Made by a program: the position numbers and the translations under genes. Below, in pieces: positions 8,199 to 13,900 of a stretch of DNA of 13,900 nt. Source of the DNA: Ilumatobacteraceae bacterium (GTDB taxonomy: Bacteria; Actinomycetota; Acidimicrobiia; Acidimicrobiales; Ilumatobacteraceae); assembly GCA_016463105.1 (NCBI GenBank), contig JAEMRY010000034.1, forward strand, positions 1-13,900, written 5' to 3'. Under the pieces are notes generated by a model. That model did no database searches, was not told where the DNA came from, and worked only from the letters and a program-made list of their open reading frames with translations. Numbering within the stretch: position 1 is the stretch's first letter; each line of letters opens with the position of its first letter.

Positions 8199-8219
8199 AT
8201 TTGCCGACACTTTTAATAA

Positions 8220-8462
8220 CTAGATATATGGACAGTGGCGACAGTTGTTAAGGCAGCAAAACCCACGGGCCTTATGGACTGTTGCAGTGATTACAAAAAG
8301 TGATGTGATCGGATCTTTATATCCATCGGCACCGCGGGCCATTGCTTCTTCATGGGCCAAGATAATCATTTGGTAGCCCGGACTATCTGGTGAAAGACGC
8401 GACTCATTTGGCTCATTCAGCGGACGACCTGCGAGTTTGGTGATTTTGTTTTCGTTAGACAT
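8220..8462 (-). CDS. Small DUF5522-family protein with a C-terminal cysteine cluster
   Basis: An 80-residue protein that I recognise as DUF5522-like. It has a polar N-terminus, then SPDSPGYQMIILAHEEAMA (24-42), DPITSLFVITA (50-60) and a C-terminal cluster CCLNNCRHCPYI (69-80). Cysteines 69, 70, 74 and 77 with His76 look like a metal or Fe-S ligand set; no function is established to my knowledge. The frame stays open upstream to 8969, but that stretch lies antisense-free inside the next gene in another frame and has no family similarity, so I place the start at the ATG at 8460-8462. It lies 7 bases after the stop of the BtuF-like gene, so the two are co-transcribed. No clear ribosome site is visible, which suggests translational coupling. 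It converges with the terminator of the plus-strand operon. Confidence 0.85.
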   Translation of the reverse strand: MSNENKITKLAGRPLNEPNESRLSPDSPGYQMIILAHEEAMARGADGYKDPITSLFVITATVHKARGFCCLNNCRHCPYI

Positions 8463-8469
8463 AATTTGA

Positions 8470-9306
8470 TTAGTTAGTTCTCGTGTTGTGAAAGATTTGT
8501 GCAAGTTGTTCGACACCGTCGGCAATTGATGGTGCAGGGCGAGCAAAAAATCGATCAGCGTTGACGCATGCAGTTTGCCATTTTGGATCGAACTCGTGTG
8601 CGAGTACAGACGCTTCTTTTGCGGCGCGCTGTTCATCAAACCCGCATGGCGCAAATACGACAATGTCTGGCTGTGCTTGGCGAACTGCCTGCCAAGTTGT
8701 CGCCACAGATGGCACGCCTGGTTTGCCCAGCACTTCGATGCCACCAGCTGCTTCAACCATTTCAGGAATCCAATGTCCACTAGCAAATGGAGGATCAAGC
8801 CACTCGGCGATAAAAACTCGTGGACGAGTTTTGCCAGCAACCGACTTGCGCACGTTGTCAACACGATCAAGCATTCGCTTAGCAACTTGCTGACCCCGTG
8901 ACGTGACGCCAAGAGCCGTAGCAAGCGTGATGACTGACTCAGCAACTTCGCTGATTGTGTGGGGGTCAAGTGAAATTACGCGAGCGCCAACATCACAAAC
9001 ATCTTCACTTGACACTGCACAAACACGACAAAGATCTTGCGTGACAATTACATCTGGGGCTAACTCTCGAAGCAACTGTTCATCAATTGCATAAAGCTGT
9101 TCACCGTTGTTCATTGCAGCTCGCACTTGAGCGTCAATCGCTGGCCCAGACAAAGCAAGCGAATCAACTCGACTAAGCGAAACTATTGGCAGATTCAAAG
9201 AAGACGTTGGCCAATTGCATTCACATGAGCGACCAACTAGTTGATCAATCAATCCCAGATCGCCAATCATTTCGGTAGCACTTGGCAATAACGAGACAAT
9301 ACGCAA
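8470..9306 (-). CDS. Cytosolic BtuF-like cobalamin-binding-fold protein
   Basis: A 278-residue protein with the helical-backbone periplasmic-binding fold of BtuF and ferric-siderophore binders (COG0614). It begins directly with the first strand, MRIVSLLPSATEMI, so there is no signal peptide or lipobox and it should be cytosolic. The TTG at 9304-9306 is chosen because it gives exactly this conserved start; no better upstream codon exists. Conserved-looking cysteines occur as CEC (28-30), DLCRVC (C93, C96), C104 and FAPCGF (C221). EWLDPPFASGHW (168-179) and ARPAPSIADG (255-264) complete the family pattern. No transporter genes accompany it. It follows the aminotransferase gene by 36 bases and precedes DUF5522 by 7. 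It is usually annotated cobalamin-binding protein, but ligand and role are unproven for this signal-less branch. Confidence 0.85.
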   Translation of the reverse strand: MRIVSLLPSATEMIGDLGLIDQLVGRSCECNWPTSSLNLPIVSLSRVDSLALSGPAIDAQVRAAMNNGEQLYAIDEQLLRELAPDVIVTQDLCRVCAVSSEDVCDVGARVISLDPHTISEVAESVITLATALGVTSRGQQVAKRMLDRVDNVRKSVAGKTRPRVFIAEWLDPPFASGHWIPEMVEAAGGIEVLGKPGVPSVATTWQAVRQAQPDIVVFAPCGFDEQRAAKEASVLAHEFDPKWQTACVNADRFFARPAPSIADGVEQLAQIFHNTRTN

Positions 9307-9342
9307 CGGAACTTTGCTTTCTTTACAGTCGTTTGGTGCTTG

Positions 9343-10698
9343 TTAGTTTTTGCAGTGCTTGTCAGCGAGGTCAAGAACTTCGTCGATAATTGCGAGACCA
9401 GCTTTGACATCTTCAACTGGCGTATTGCAAGGCGGCACAACATGCATGCGATTGAAATGTGTAAACGGCCAAAGATTGCGCTCTTTGCATGCTGCAACGA
9501 GTTCAAGCATTGGTTTGGCATCTGCACCTGCTGCGTTAAATGGAACAAGCGGCTCACGAGTCTCGCGATTCTTGACAAGTTCAATTGCCCAAAATACGCC
9601 AAGTCCACGCACGTCGCCCACGCTTGGATGTTTTGCCTTAATTTTTTCAAGCGCCGGCCCGATGATGTCTTTGCCCAGCATTCGTGCATGCTCAACAATT
9701 TTTTCTTCTTTGAAAATATTGATTGACGCAACCGCAGCCGCACATGCAAGTGGATGACCGCTATATGTCAGTCCACCAGGAAACACACGGTCTTTAAAGG
9801 TGTCGGCAATCTTTTGGCTAATGACTACGCCACCAAGTGGAAGATAACCAGAGTTGACACCTTTAGCGAAGCAGATCAGATCTGGTGTTACATTCCATTT
9901 GTTGACTGCGAACCATTCGCCACAGCGACCAAAACCTGCCATCACTTCATCACACATCATCACAATGCCGTGCTTTGTACACAGATCTCGGACGCCCTGC
10001 AGATAGCCATCAGGTGGAACCAAAATGCCATTGGTGCCGACCACCGTTTCGAGTGCAATCATTGCGACCGTTTGTGGACCTTCAACCATCAACACACTTT
10101 CAAGGTGTTCAAGCGCTCGTTCGCATTCTTGTTTGTCACTCGTTGAGTGAAACGCCGAGCGGTATGGGTATGGTCCCCAAAACTTCACAGCACCCGATGC
10201 GCCAGTTTCGTTTGCCCATCTGCGTGGGTCGCCAGTTAGAGCAATCGCACCTGCTGTTGAACCGTGATACGAGCGATATGTCGTGAGAATTTTGTGACGA
10301 CCAGTGTGAAGTTTTGCCATGCGCGTTGCATATTCGGCAGCCTCAGCACCACCATTTGTGAAAAACACCATGTTTAAATCTCCAGGTGCAAGTTCTGTAA
10401 TTAATCTTGCCGCCTCACTTCGAGAAGCGTTGGCAAACGGTGGTGCAACTGTGCAAAGTTTGCCTGCTTGTTCTTGAATTGCCGCAACCAACTTTGGATG
10501 TTGGTGACCAATGTTTAGGTTGACTAACTGACTTGTAAAGTCAAGATATTTTTTGCCAGTTGAATCCCAAAAATATGAACCTTCGCCACCAATGATTTCT
10601 GTTGGGTTGAGTGTTCCTTGTGCTGACCACGAATGAAACACGTGGGCACGATCATCTAGATAAGCCTGGGTCTTTGTTGCTTCAATTGTCATATCCAC
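9343..10698 (-). CDS. Class III (PLP) omega-amino-acid:pyruvate aminotransferase, probably for beta-alanine/beta-aminoisobutyrate
   Basis: A 451-residue fold-type I, subgroup III aminotransferase of normal length. Visible features are TNGGAEAAE (114-122) for cofactor phosphate, YRSYHGST (141-148), the DEVMAGFGR motif with D250 (pairs with the pyridine nitrogen), catalytic lysine K279 in FAKGVNSGYLPLGG, and GGLTYSGHPL near 315. The start can be GTG at 10696-10698 or ATG at 10690-10692, two codons later; neither has a clear ribosome site. The style resembles proteins annotated as taurine- or beta-alanine-pyruvate aminotransferases. Context picks the role: it would convert beta-alanine or beta-aminoisobutyrate to (methyl)malonate semialdehyde, linking beta-ureidopropionase to MmsA in the facing operon. 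Taurine or GABA as substrate cannot be excluded. It heads a three-gene minus-strand operon and is divergent from amt across a shared promoter region. Confidence 0.88.
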   Translation of the reverse strand: MDMTIEATKTQAYLDDRAHVFHSWSAQGTLNPTEIIGGEGSYFWDSTGKKYLDFTSQLVNLNIGHQHPKLVAAIQEQAGKLCTVAPPFANASRSEAARLITELAPGDLNMVFFTNGGAEAAEYATRMAKLHTGRHKILTTYRSYHGSTAGAIALTGDPRRWANETGASGAVKFWGPYPYRSAFHSTSDKQECERALEHLESVLMVEGPQTVAMIALETVVGTNGILVPPDGYLQGVRDLCTKHGIVMMCDEVMAGFGRCGEWFAVNKWNVTPDLICFAKGVNSGYLPLGGVVISQKIADTFKDRVFPGGLTYSGHPLACAAAVASINIFKEEKIVEHARMLGKDIIGPALEKIKAKHPSVGDVRGLGVFWAIELVKNRETREPLVPFNAAGADAKPMLELVAACKERNLWPFTHFNRMHVVPPCNTPVEDVKAGLAIIDEVLDLADKHCKN

Positions 10699-10745
10699 AG
10701 CCTAATTCGTGGGGTTATACAAAAAGTTAACCAGATACGAGAAAA

Positions 10746-10783
10746 GCCACACTCCTGAAACATTTCTCAGACAGTTACGAAAC
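10746..10783. promoter_or_regulatory. Possible GlnR-type nitrogen-regulator box between aminotransferase and amt
   Basis: The actinobacterial GlnR box is gTnAC-n6-GaAAC repeated every 22 bases. Here the order is GCCAC (10746-10750), six bases, GAAAC (10757-10761), six bases, CAGAC (10768-10772), six bases, GAAAC (10779-10783). Both GAAAC half-sites are perfect and spaced exactly 22 bases; the two a-sites are degenerate. The box lies 48 bases upstream of the aminotransferase start and 118 upstream of amt. A TATAAC on the minus strand (10719-10714) could be the aminotransferase -10, which would put the box in the usual activator position. amt genes are classic GlnR targets in Streptomyces and Mycobacterium. 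The half-sites are seen; regulation is inferred. Confidence 0.4.
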
Positions 10784-10823
10784 ATTGATGTTCTAGGTTG
10801 TCAGCCAGTCACAGCGTCGTGCA

Positions 10824-10835
10824 CTAGTTAACTAG
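10824..10835. repeat. Perfect 12-base palindrome in the amt upstream region
   Basis: CTAGTTAACTAG is self-complementary and is followed by an AT-rich run with further short palindromes (to about 10848). It lies about 67 bases before the amt ATG and could be part of an operator or simply of an AT-rich promoter. A related AT-rich string occurs at 8143-8164 before the terminator. Confidence 0.4.
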
Positions 10836-10861
10836 CTAATTAATTAACCCTTCAATAAAAA

Positions 10862-10879
10862 TCAGATCTGAAACAGATC
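10862..10879 (+). promoter_or_regulatory. Palindrome/hairpin in the amt leader
   Basis: GATCTG-AAA-CAGATC (10865-10879) is a perfect six-pair inverted repeat, and it overlaps a 10-base palindrome TCAGATCTGA (10862-10871). It ends 22 bases before the amt ATG, upstream of the ribosome site GAGGA (10894-10898). It could be an operator or a small leader hairpin; no function is shown. Confidence 0.35.
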
Positions 10880-10901
10880 AAAACAATAGAAATGAGGAAT
10901 A

Positions 10902-12257
10902 ATGAATTCGGATGTAACAGTTCTAGGGGCACAAATATCGCTGCTGTTGATAGTGATCGCAGCCGCCTTAGTCGTATTTATGCAGGCAGGTTTCGCATTA
11001 GTTGAAACCGGCCTATGTCGCGCGAAGCATGCTGCTCATGTTGTAAGCACAAACTTTGCAATTTTCGGCTTGGGCTTCGTCGGATTTTTTCTTGTTGGTT
11101 TTCCGCTTGCGTTCGGCGGATTTAGCTATTCGGCGTTTGGCTTAGATGCACCCGTCGGCGAAGCGTTAATCGGTTCGGGCAATTGGGTTTTCGCATGGGG
11201 CGGTGGTTGGGCACTTTCTGGTGGCAACATCACACCTGCTTTGCTTGGATTCTTTTTGTACATGGCTGCATTCATGGACACAACGGCGACTATTCCAACT
11301 GGCTCGATGGCCGAGCGTTGGAAGTGGGGAAGTTTTGTTATCTGGGGATTATTTTGTGGTGGAATTTATTATCCAGTAATCGCTGCATGGACATGGGGCG
11401 GCGGATGGCTTGCTAAAACTTGGGCAACGATGTCGCTAGGTGCTGGCTATGTTGACTTTGCTGGTTCTGGGGTTGTGCACATGGTCGGTGGTGTTGCGGC
11501 ACTCGCAGGCGCGATAGTTCTTGGGCCACGAATCGGCAAGTACACCAAAGAAGGAAAATCAATCACGATCGCCGGCCATGATATTCCGATGGCGATGCTC
11601 GGTACTTTTATTTTGCTGTTCGGGTGGTTCGGTTTTAATGCTGCGTCAACACTTTCGGCAACAGATGTGCAGTTCGCAACCGTCGCGGCTAACACGGCGA
11701 TTGCTGGTGCTTTTGGTGCTGTTGCGTCAATGTTTTGGATCACGCGTCGCACCGGCAAACCAGACCCATCAATGATGATCAACGGAATGCTCGCTGGGCT
11801 CGTGGCGATTACTGCTGCGTGTGCGTTTGTCGCGCCATGGGCAGCAGCAGTTATCGGCATCATCGCTGCAGTACTCGTAATCGAGTCGTCATTTTTTGTT
11901 GAGAGAAAACTGCGAATTGATGATCCAGTGGGTGCGATCAGTGTGCACGGTGTTTGTGGCCTCTTTGGTGTTTTGGCTGTTGGAATTTTTTCTAACGGAT
12001 CATATGGCGCAGGCTGGAACGGTTCTGATTCGACTGGTATCGCCGGAATTATCAAAGGTGATTGGGGTCAACTCGGCGCGCAGGCACTTGGTGGATTAAC
12101 AATTTTCGTTGTCAACTTTGCTCTGGCTTTTGGATTCTTCAAAATTCAGAACAGTATGACCAAGGGTGGCATTCGTTCTTCGGCAGCAGACGAAATTGCT
12201 GGTCTAGATGTTGAGATGGGCGTCACTGCCTATCCCGAATTTGAACTAGTTAAATAA
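10902..12257 (+). CDS. amt: Ammonium transporter (Amt/MEP/Rh family)
   Basis: A 451-residue polytopic membrane protein with about eleven helices, of normal length for the family. Both pore histidines are present: H193 in GVVHMVGG and H349 in ISVHGVCG. FMQAGFALVETGLCR (26-40), TGSMAERWKWG (133-143) and WGGGWLAK (165-172) match conserved Amt segments. The cytosolic tail ends in GLDVEMGVTAYPEF, the conserved GLD-x-E-x-G-x-x-AY pattern that couples the subunits. It takes up NH4+ from the medium into the cytosol. No glnK or glnD gene follows, unlike in many actinobacteria; the next gene converges on it from the other strand after 3 bases. ATG at 10902 has GAGGA at 10894-10898. A possible GlnR box upstream suggests induction under nitrogen limitation, matching a locus that releases ammonia from pyrimidines. 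Confidence 0.96.
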   Translation: MNSDVTVLGAQISLLLIVIAAALVVFMQAGFALVETGLCRAKHAAHVVSTNFAIFGLGFVGFFLVGFPLAFGGFSYSAFGLDAPVGEALIGSGNWVFAWGGGWALSGGNITPALLGFFLYMAAFMDTTATIPTGSMAERWKWGSFVIWGLFCGGIYYPVIAAWTWGGGWLAKTWATMSLGAGYVDFAGSGVVHMVGGVAALAGAIVLGPRIGKYTKEGKSITIAGHDIPMAMLGTFILLFGWFGFNAASTLSATDVQFATVAANTAIAGAFGAVASMFWITRRTGKPDPSMMINGMLAGLVAITAACAFVAPWAAAVIGIIAAVLVIESSFFVERKLRIDDPVGAISVHGVCGLFGVLAVGIFSNGSYGAGWNGSDSTGIAGIIKGDWGQLGAQALGGLTIFVVNFALAFGFFKIQNSMTKGGIRSSAADEIAGLDVEMGVTAYPEFELVK

Positions 12258-12260
12258 AAA

Positions 12261-13118
12261 TTAAATACAAGTGTTAACGAGCGTGCCGAGGTCTTGGATC
12301 GTTGTTTCGATCACGTCACCGGCACGCAAAAACCTCGGGGGTGTTCGGCCTGCGCCGACACCCGAGGGAGTTCCTGTATAAATAACATCTCCAGCAAATA
12401 GTTCGCAGATACTCGACAGATAAGAAATGATGTCAGGAATTTCGAAAATCATGTCGTCAGTTTGTGTGTGCTGCATTATTTCGCCAGAGACACGACAGGT
12501 CATTTCAAGATTGCCGCGAGATGCAAGTGATGCCGCATCGGTTATCCATGGACCAATTGGCGTGAAACCCGCTCGACTCTTGCCCAAACTAAATTGTGGA
12601 GGAGTATTTGCATATTGCAGCGCACGATCTGAAACATCTTGGCCAACACACAAGCCAGCAACGTGGCTCCAGGCATCGGCAATTGCGATGTCTCGGCCAC
12701 CTTTAGCCATTACTGCCACAAGTTCTGCCTCGTAATCGCATTTTTCGCCGACGAGTTTGATTGCCCCGTTTGGGCTGTTCAATGAACTTTGAAACTTCGT
12801 AAACACGAGTGGTTCTTTTGGCAATGCGTTTTTCATTTCGGCAGCATGCGCTTTGTAATTGATACCGATTGCAAATATCTGACGCGGTCGTGGCACTGGG
12901 CAGTCAAGTTTGCTCATGTCTAGAGCGACACCTGAGCTTTCGTCATGCTCGGTTAACTTGCTGGCAACTTTGCAAACTTCAGCCCATCGCGATAAACACT
13001 GCATCGGATCGCTCGGCAAACTTCCGCCGCTGGCGCGTTCAACATCTAGAAATTTTGTCAGCGAATTAGTTATAAAAACCGCACGACCGCCAATAGAACC
13101 AAAGCGGATCGAAACCAT
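12261..13118 (-). CDS. Fumarylacetoacetate hydrolase (FAH) family protein
   Basis: A 285-residue protein with a short N-terminal part (1-75) and a FAH catalytic domain (about 78-285). The first catalytic motif is IGINYKAHAAEM (84-95). The metal ligands are E130 and E132 in CDYEAELV and D161 in GQDVSDR. K180 and TGTPSGVGAG (248-257) complete the active site. The family includes acylpyruvases, oxaloacetate decarboxylases and hydratases or isomerases of aromatic meta-cleavage, and the sequence alone does not decide. The start ATG at 13116-13118 lies 6 bases after the stop of the upstream gene (13125-13757), so both share a transcript. Its 3' end converges with amt with 3 bases between stops. I see no link to pyrimidine breakdown. 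Confidence 0.9.
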   Translation of the reverse strand: MVSIRFGSIGGRAVFITNSLTKFLDVERASGGSLPSDPMQCLSRWAEVCKVASKLTEHDESSGVALDMSKLDCPVPRPRQIFAIGINYKAHAAEMKNALPKEPLVFTKFQSSLNSPNGAIKLVGEKCDYEAELVAVMAKGGRDIAIADAWSHVAGLCVGQDVSDRALQYANTPPQFSLGKSRAGFTPIGPWITDAASLASRGNLEMTCRVSGEIMQHTQTDDMIFEIPDIISYLSSICELFAGDVIYTGTPSGVGAGRTPPRFLRAGDVIETTIQDLGTLVNTCI

Positions 13119-13124
13119 CGTGAT

Positions 13125-13757
13125 CTAAACGCGGTTACGGGCTATTCGTCGCTGAAGATCGGCGACGCGTTTAATCTCACGTTCTTTTTCTTGTCGTTCT
13201 CGGCGAACGCGACGCTTTTCTTGATTCTCAGCATTGTCTGGTTTTGCGGCGATAAGTGTTTGTGCGACAAGTGGTGATCCAATTTTAGGAATCATGAATC
13301 GTTCATCTTGCATAATCAGTTGCTTGAAACCATTCAAACTTGCCGAGTATTGAATCGCCATCAAACGAGTTGCATCGAGGCCGAATTTTTCAATCGCCTC
13401 AGGCAAAGTTGAGCGCAAATGTTCGATGTTTGGATCGTCAGCAGCACTGCCGAGTGCTTCGATGCAGTGTTCGGTGCAAGGTTCGCTGAGCAATACACCG
13501 ACATCGATATATGACTTGCGCGAGATGAAGCCCGCACGAATTTTGGCGCCGAGGCCAGCCTTAGTACTAAGTGCGCCGGCCGGTAGGCCAGCGACTTTAG
13601 CAAATGGATCCCGCAACTTATCTGGAAGTTCACTAGCCAGTGCGGCGAGTGAGTCGTCTGAAATTGTTGACAAGACTGCCGCGTAGCGACGGTCGATAAG
13701 GATCTGTTCTTTTGATGTTGACACGCCCCGCACTCTAGCGGGGACGAACGAATACAC
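13125..13757 (-). CDS. Unrecognised protein with a basic coiled-coil-like C-terminus
   Basis: I do not recognise this family. The longest reading is 210 residues from a GTG at 13755-13757; an internal GTG at 13722-13724 gives 199 residues starting (V)STSKEQILIDRR and looks more natural. The body (about 15-155) is mainly amphipathic and helical, with no signal peptide or membrane segment. One motif-like part is EPCTEHCIEAL (92-102) with two cysteines three apart. The last 40 residues are rich in Arg, Lys and Glu (ENQEKRRVRRERQEKER and on), likely a charged helix able to bind nucleic acid or a partner. It lies between a cold-shock gene and the FAH gene on the same strand, 6 bases before the latter. 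Codon use looks like its neighbours. It is real on the basis of length, operon packing and absence of a competing gene. Confidence 0.75.
   Translation of the reverse strand: MYSFVPARVRGVSTSKEQILIDRRYAAVLSTISDDSLAALASELPDKLRDPFAKVAGLPAGALSTKAGLGAKIRAGFISRKSYIDVGVLLSEPCTEHCIEALGSAADDPNIEHLRSTLPEAIEKFGLDATRLMAIQYSASLNGFKQLIMQDERFMIPKIGSPLVAQTLIAAKPDNAENQEKRRVRRERQEKEREIKRVADLQRRIARNRV
13726..13743 (-). promoter_or_regulatory. Six-pair GC hairpin next to the alternative start of the unknown gene
   Basis: CCCCGC (13726-13731) and GCGGGG (13738-13743) form a perfect stem with a six-base loop. On the minus strand the second arm ends one base before the internal GTG at 13724. If translation starts there, the hairpin is in the leader and would crowd the start; if it starts at 13757 the hairpin is coding. 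It may equally be an operator. Confidence 0.3.
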
Positions 13758-13758
13758 G

Positions 13759-13773
13759 CACCATTAATTGGTG
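13759..13773. repeat. Short inverted repeat upstream of the unknown gene
   Basis: CACCA (13759-13763) and TGGTG (13769-13773) flank TTAAT, giving a near-palindromic 15-base element directly upstream of the GTG at 13757. It is a possible repressor site or just chance; there is no other evidence. Confidence 0.25.
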
Positions 13774-13803
13774 GTGAACCTAACTATTGAGACGAAACGC
13801 ACA

Positions 13804-13820
13804 CGCCGAAAAATTCGGCG
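13804..13820 (-). terminator. Possible terminator hairpin of the cold-shock gene
   Basis: CGCCGAA (13804-13810) pairs with TTCGGCG (13814-13820) around a three-base loop, 27 bases past the cold-shock stop codon when read on the minus strand. A second small stem (13831-13842) precedes it. The downstream tract (TGTGCGTTTCG on the minus strand) is only partly T-rich, so termination may be incomplete and allow read-through into 13757-12261. Confidence 0.45.
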
Positions 13821-13847
13821 ATTACGAAGAGCGCTAAAGCGCGGTGC

Positions 13848-13900
13848 TCAGATAGCGCGGACGTTGTTGGCTTCGGTGCCCTTGCGACCTTGGCCGAGTT
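13848..13900 (-). CDS. Cold-shock domain protein (CspA family), last 16 codons
   Basis: Only the C-terminus is in the window: LGQGRKGTEANNVRAI followed by TGA (13848-13850). This ending is typical of single-domain cold-shock proteins of actinobacteria, where the last beta strand reads GxGRKGxxAxNV. Such proteins bind single-stranded RNA and DNA and act as RNA chaperones in the cytosol. The rest of the gene lies beyond base 13900. The fragment is short, so the family call rests on one strand of the fold. It is on the same strand as the two genes to its left, separated by 90 bases with hairpins. Confidence 0.8.
   Translation of the reverse strand, partial: LGQGRKGTEANNVRAI

Noticed and set aside
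8463..8969. Open frame extending the DUF5522 gene far upstream to about 250 residues
   Set aside because: The extension overlaps the well-supported BtuF-like gene on the same strand in another frame, has no family-like motifs, and the DUF5522 similarity begins near the ATG at 8462.
11447..12055. Long minus-strand open frame (202 residues) inside amt
   Set aside because: It is antisense to a transporter gene whose codon bias creates such frames; the translation is low complexity (Ala, Pro, Ser, Thr, Ile) with no recognisable domain or start signal.
12333..12367. Strong imperfect hairpin (outer 7 pairs, inner 5 pairs) near the end of the FAH gene
   Set aside because: It encodes the conserved TGTPSGVGAGRTPP region, so its GC content and symmetry follow from the protein; there is no T tract after it on the amt strand to make it a terminator.
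1..13900. Mobile elements, CRISPR arrays, tRNA or rRNA genes, phage or defence genes
   Set aside because: I saw no direct-repeat arrays, transposase or integrase motifs, tRNA-like cloverleaf or defence domains; the window reads as ordinary metabolic chromosome.

Overview
The window looks like chromosomal DNA of an actinobacterium with moderate G+C. An aquatic Acidimicrobiia (Ilumatobacter-like) lineage is my best guess. The guess rests on the lipoprotein linker rich in Thr, Glu and Ala, a luciferase-like oxidoreductase family that occurs in F420-using actinobacteria, a DUF5522 protein, and overall protein style. I ran no similarity search. I see no mobile element, CRISPR array, rRNA or tRNA.

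Bases 1-8142 (plus strand) form one tightly packed operon for reductive pyrimidine catabolism: the 3' part of a beta-ureidopropionase (its start lies outside the window), dihydropyrimidinase (hydA), CoA-acylating (methyl)malonate-semialdehyde dehydrogenase (mmsA), a TIGR03842-like luciferase-family oxidoreductase, and a four-gene ABC importer (permease, ATPase, permease, lipoprotein of the NMT1/THI5 type). Two ATGA overlaps couple the transporter genes. The operon ends in a strong UUCG-loop terminator at 8169-8198.

Bases 8220-10698 (minus strand) hold a second small operon, read from right to left: a class III omega-amino-acid aminotransferase, a cytosolic cysteine-rich BtuF-like protein, and an 80-residue DUF5522 protein. 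The aminotransferase fits the step missing from the first operon, converting beta-alanine or beta-aminoisobutyrate to the semialdehyde used by MmsA. The inferred route is: dihydropyrimidine -> N-carbamoyl-beta-amino acid -> beta-amino acid + NH3 + CO2 -> semialdehyde -> acetyl-CoA or propionyl-CoA. No dihydropyrimidine dehydrogenase is visible. It may lie upstream of base 1, or the luciferase-like enzyme may stand in for it.

Bases 10699-10901 are a divergent promoter region between the aminotransferase and an ammonium transporter gene (amt, 10902-12257). It contains a motif with the spacing of an actinobacterial GlnR box (10746-10783), which suggests nitrogen control of both genes.

Bases 12261-13757 (minus strand) hold a fumarylacetoacetase-fold hydrolase and an unrecognised protein with a charged coiled-coil tail. 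The window ends in the last 16 codons of a cold-shock protein gene on the minus strand. All intergenic gaps are under 300 bases; the longest, 203 bases, is the amt/aminotransferase promoter region.
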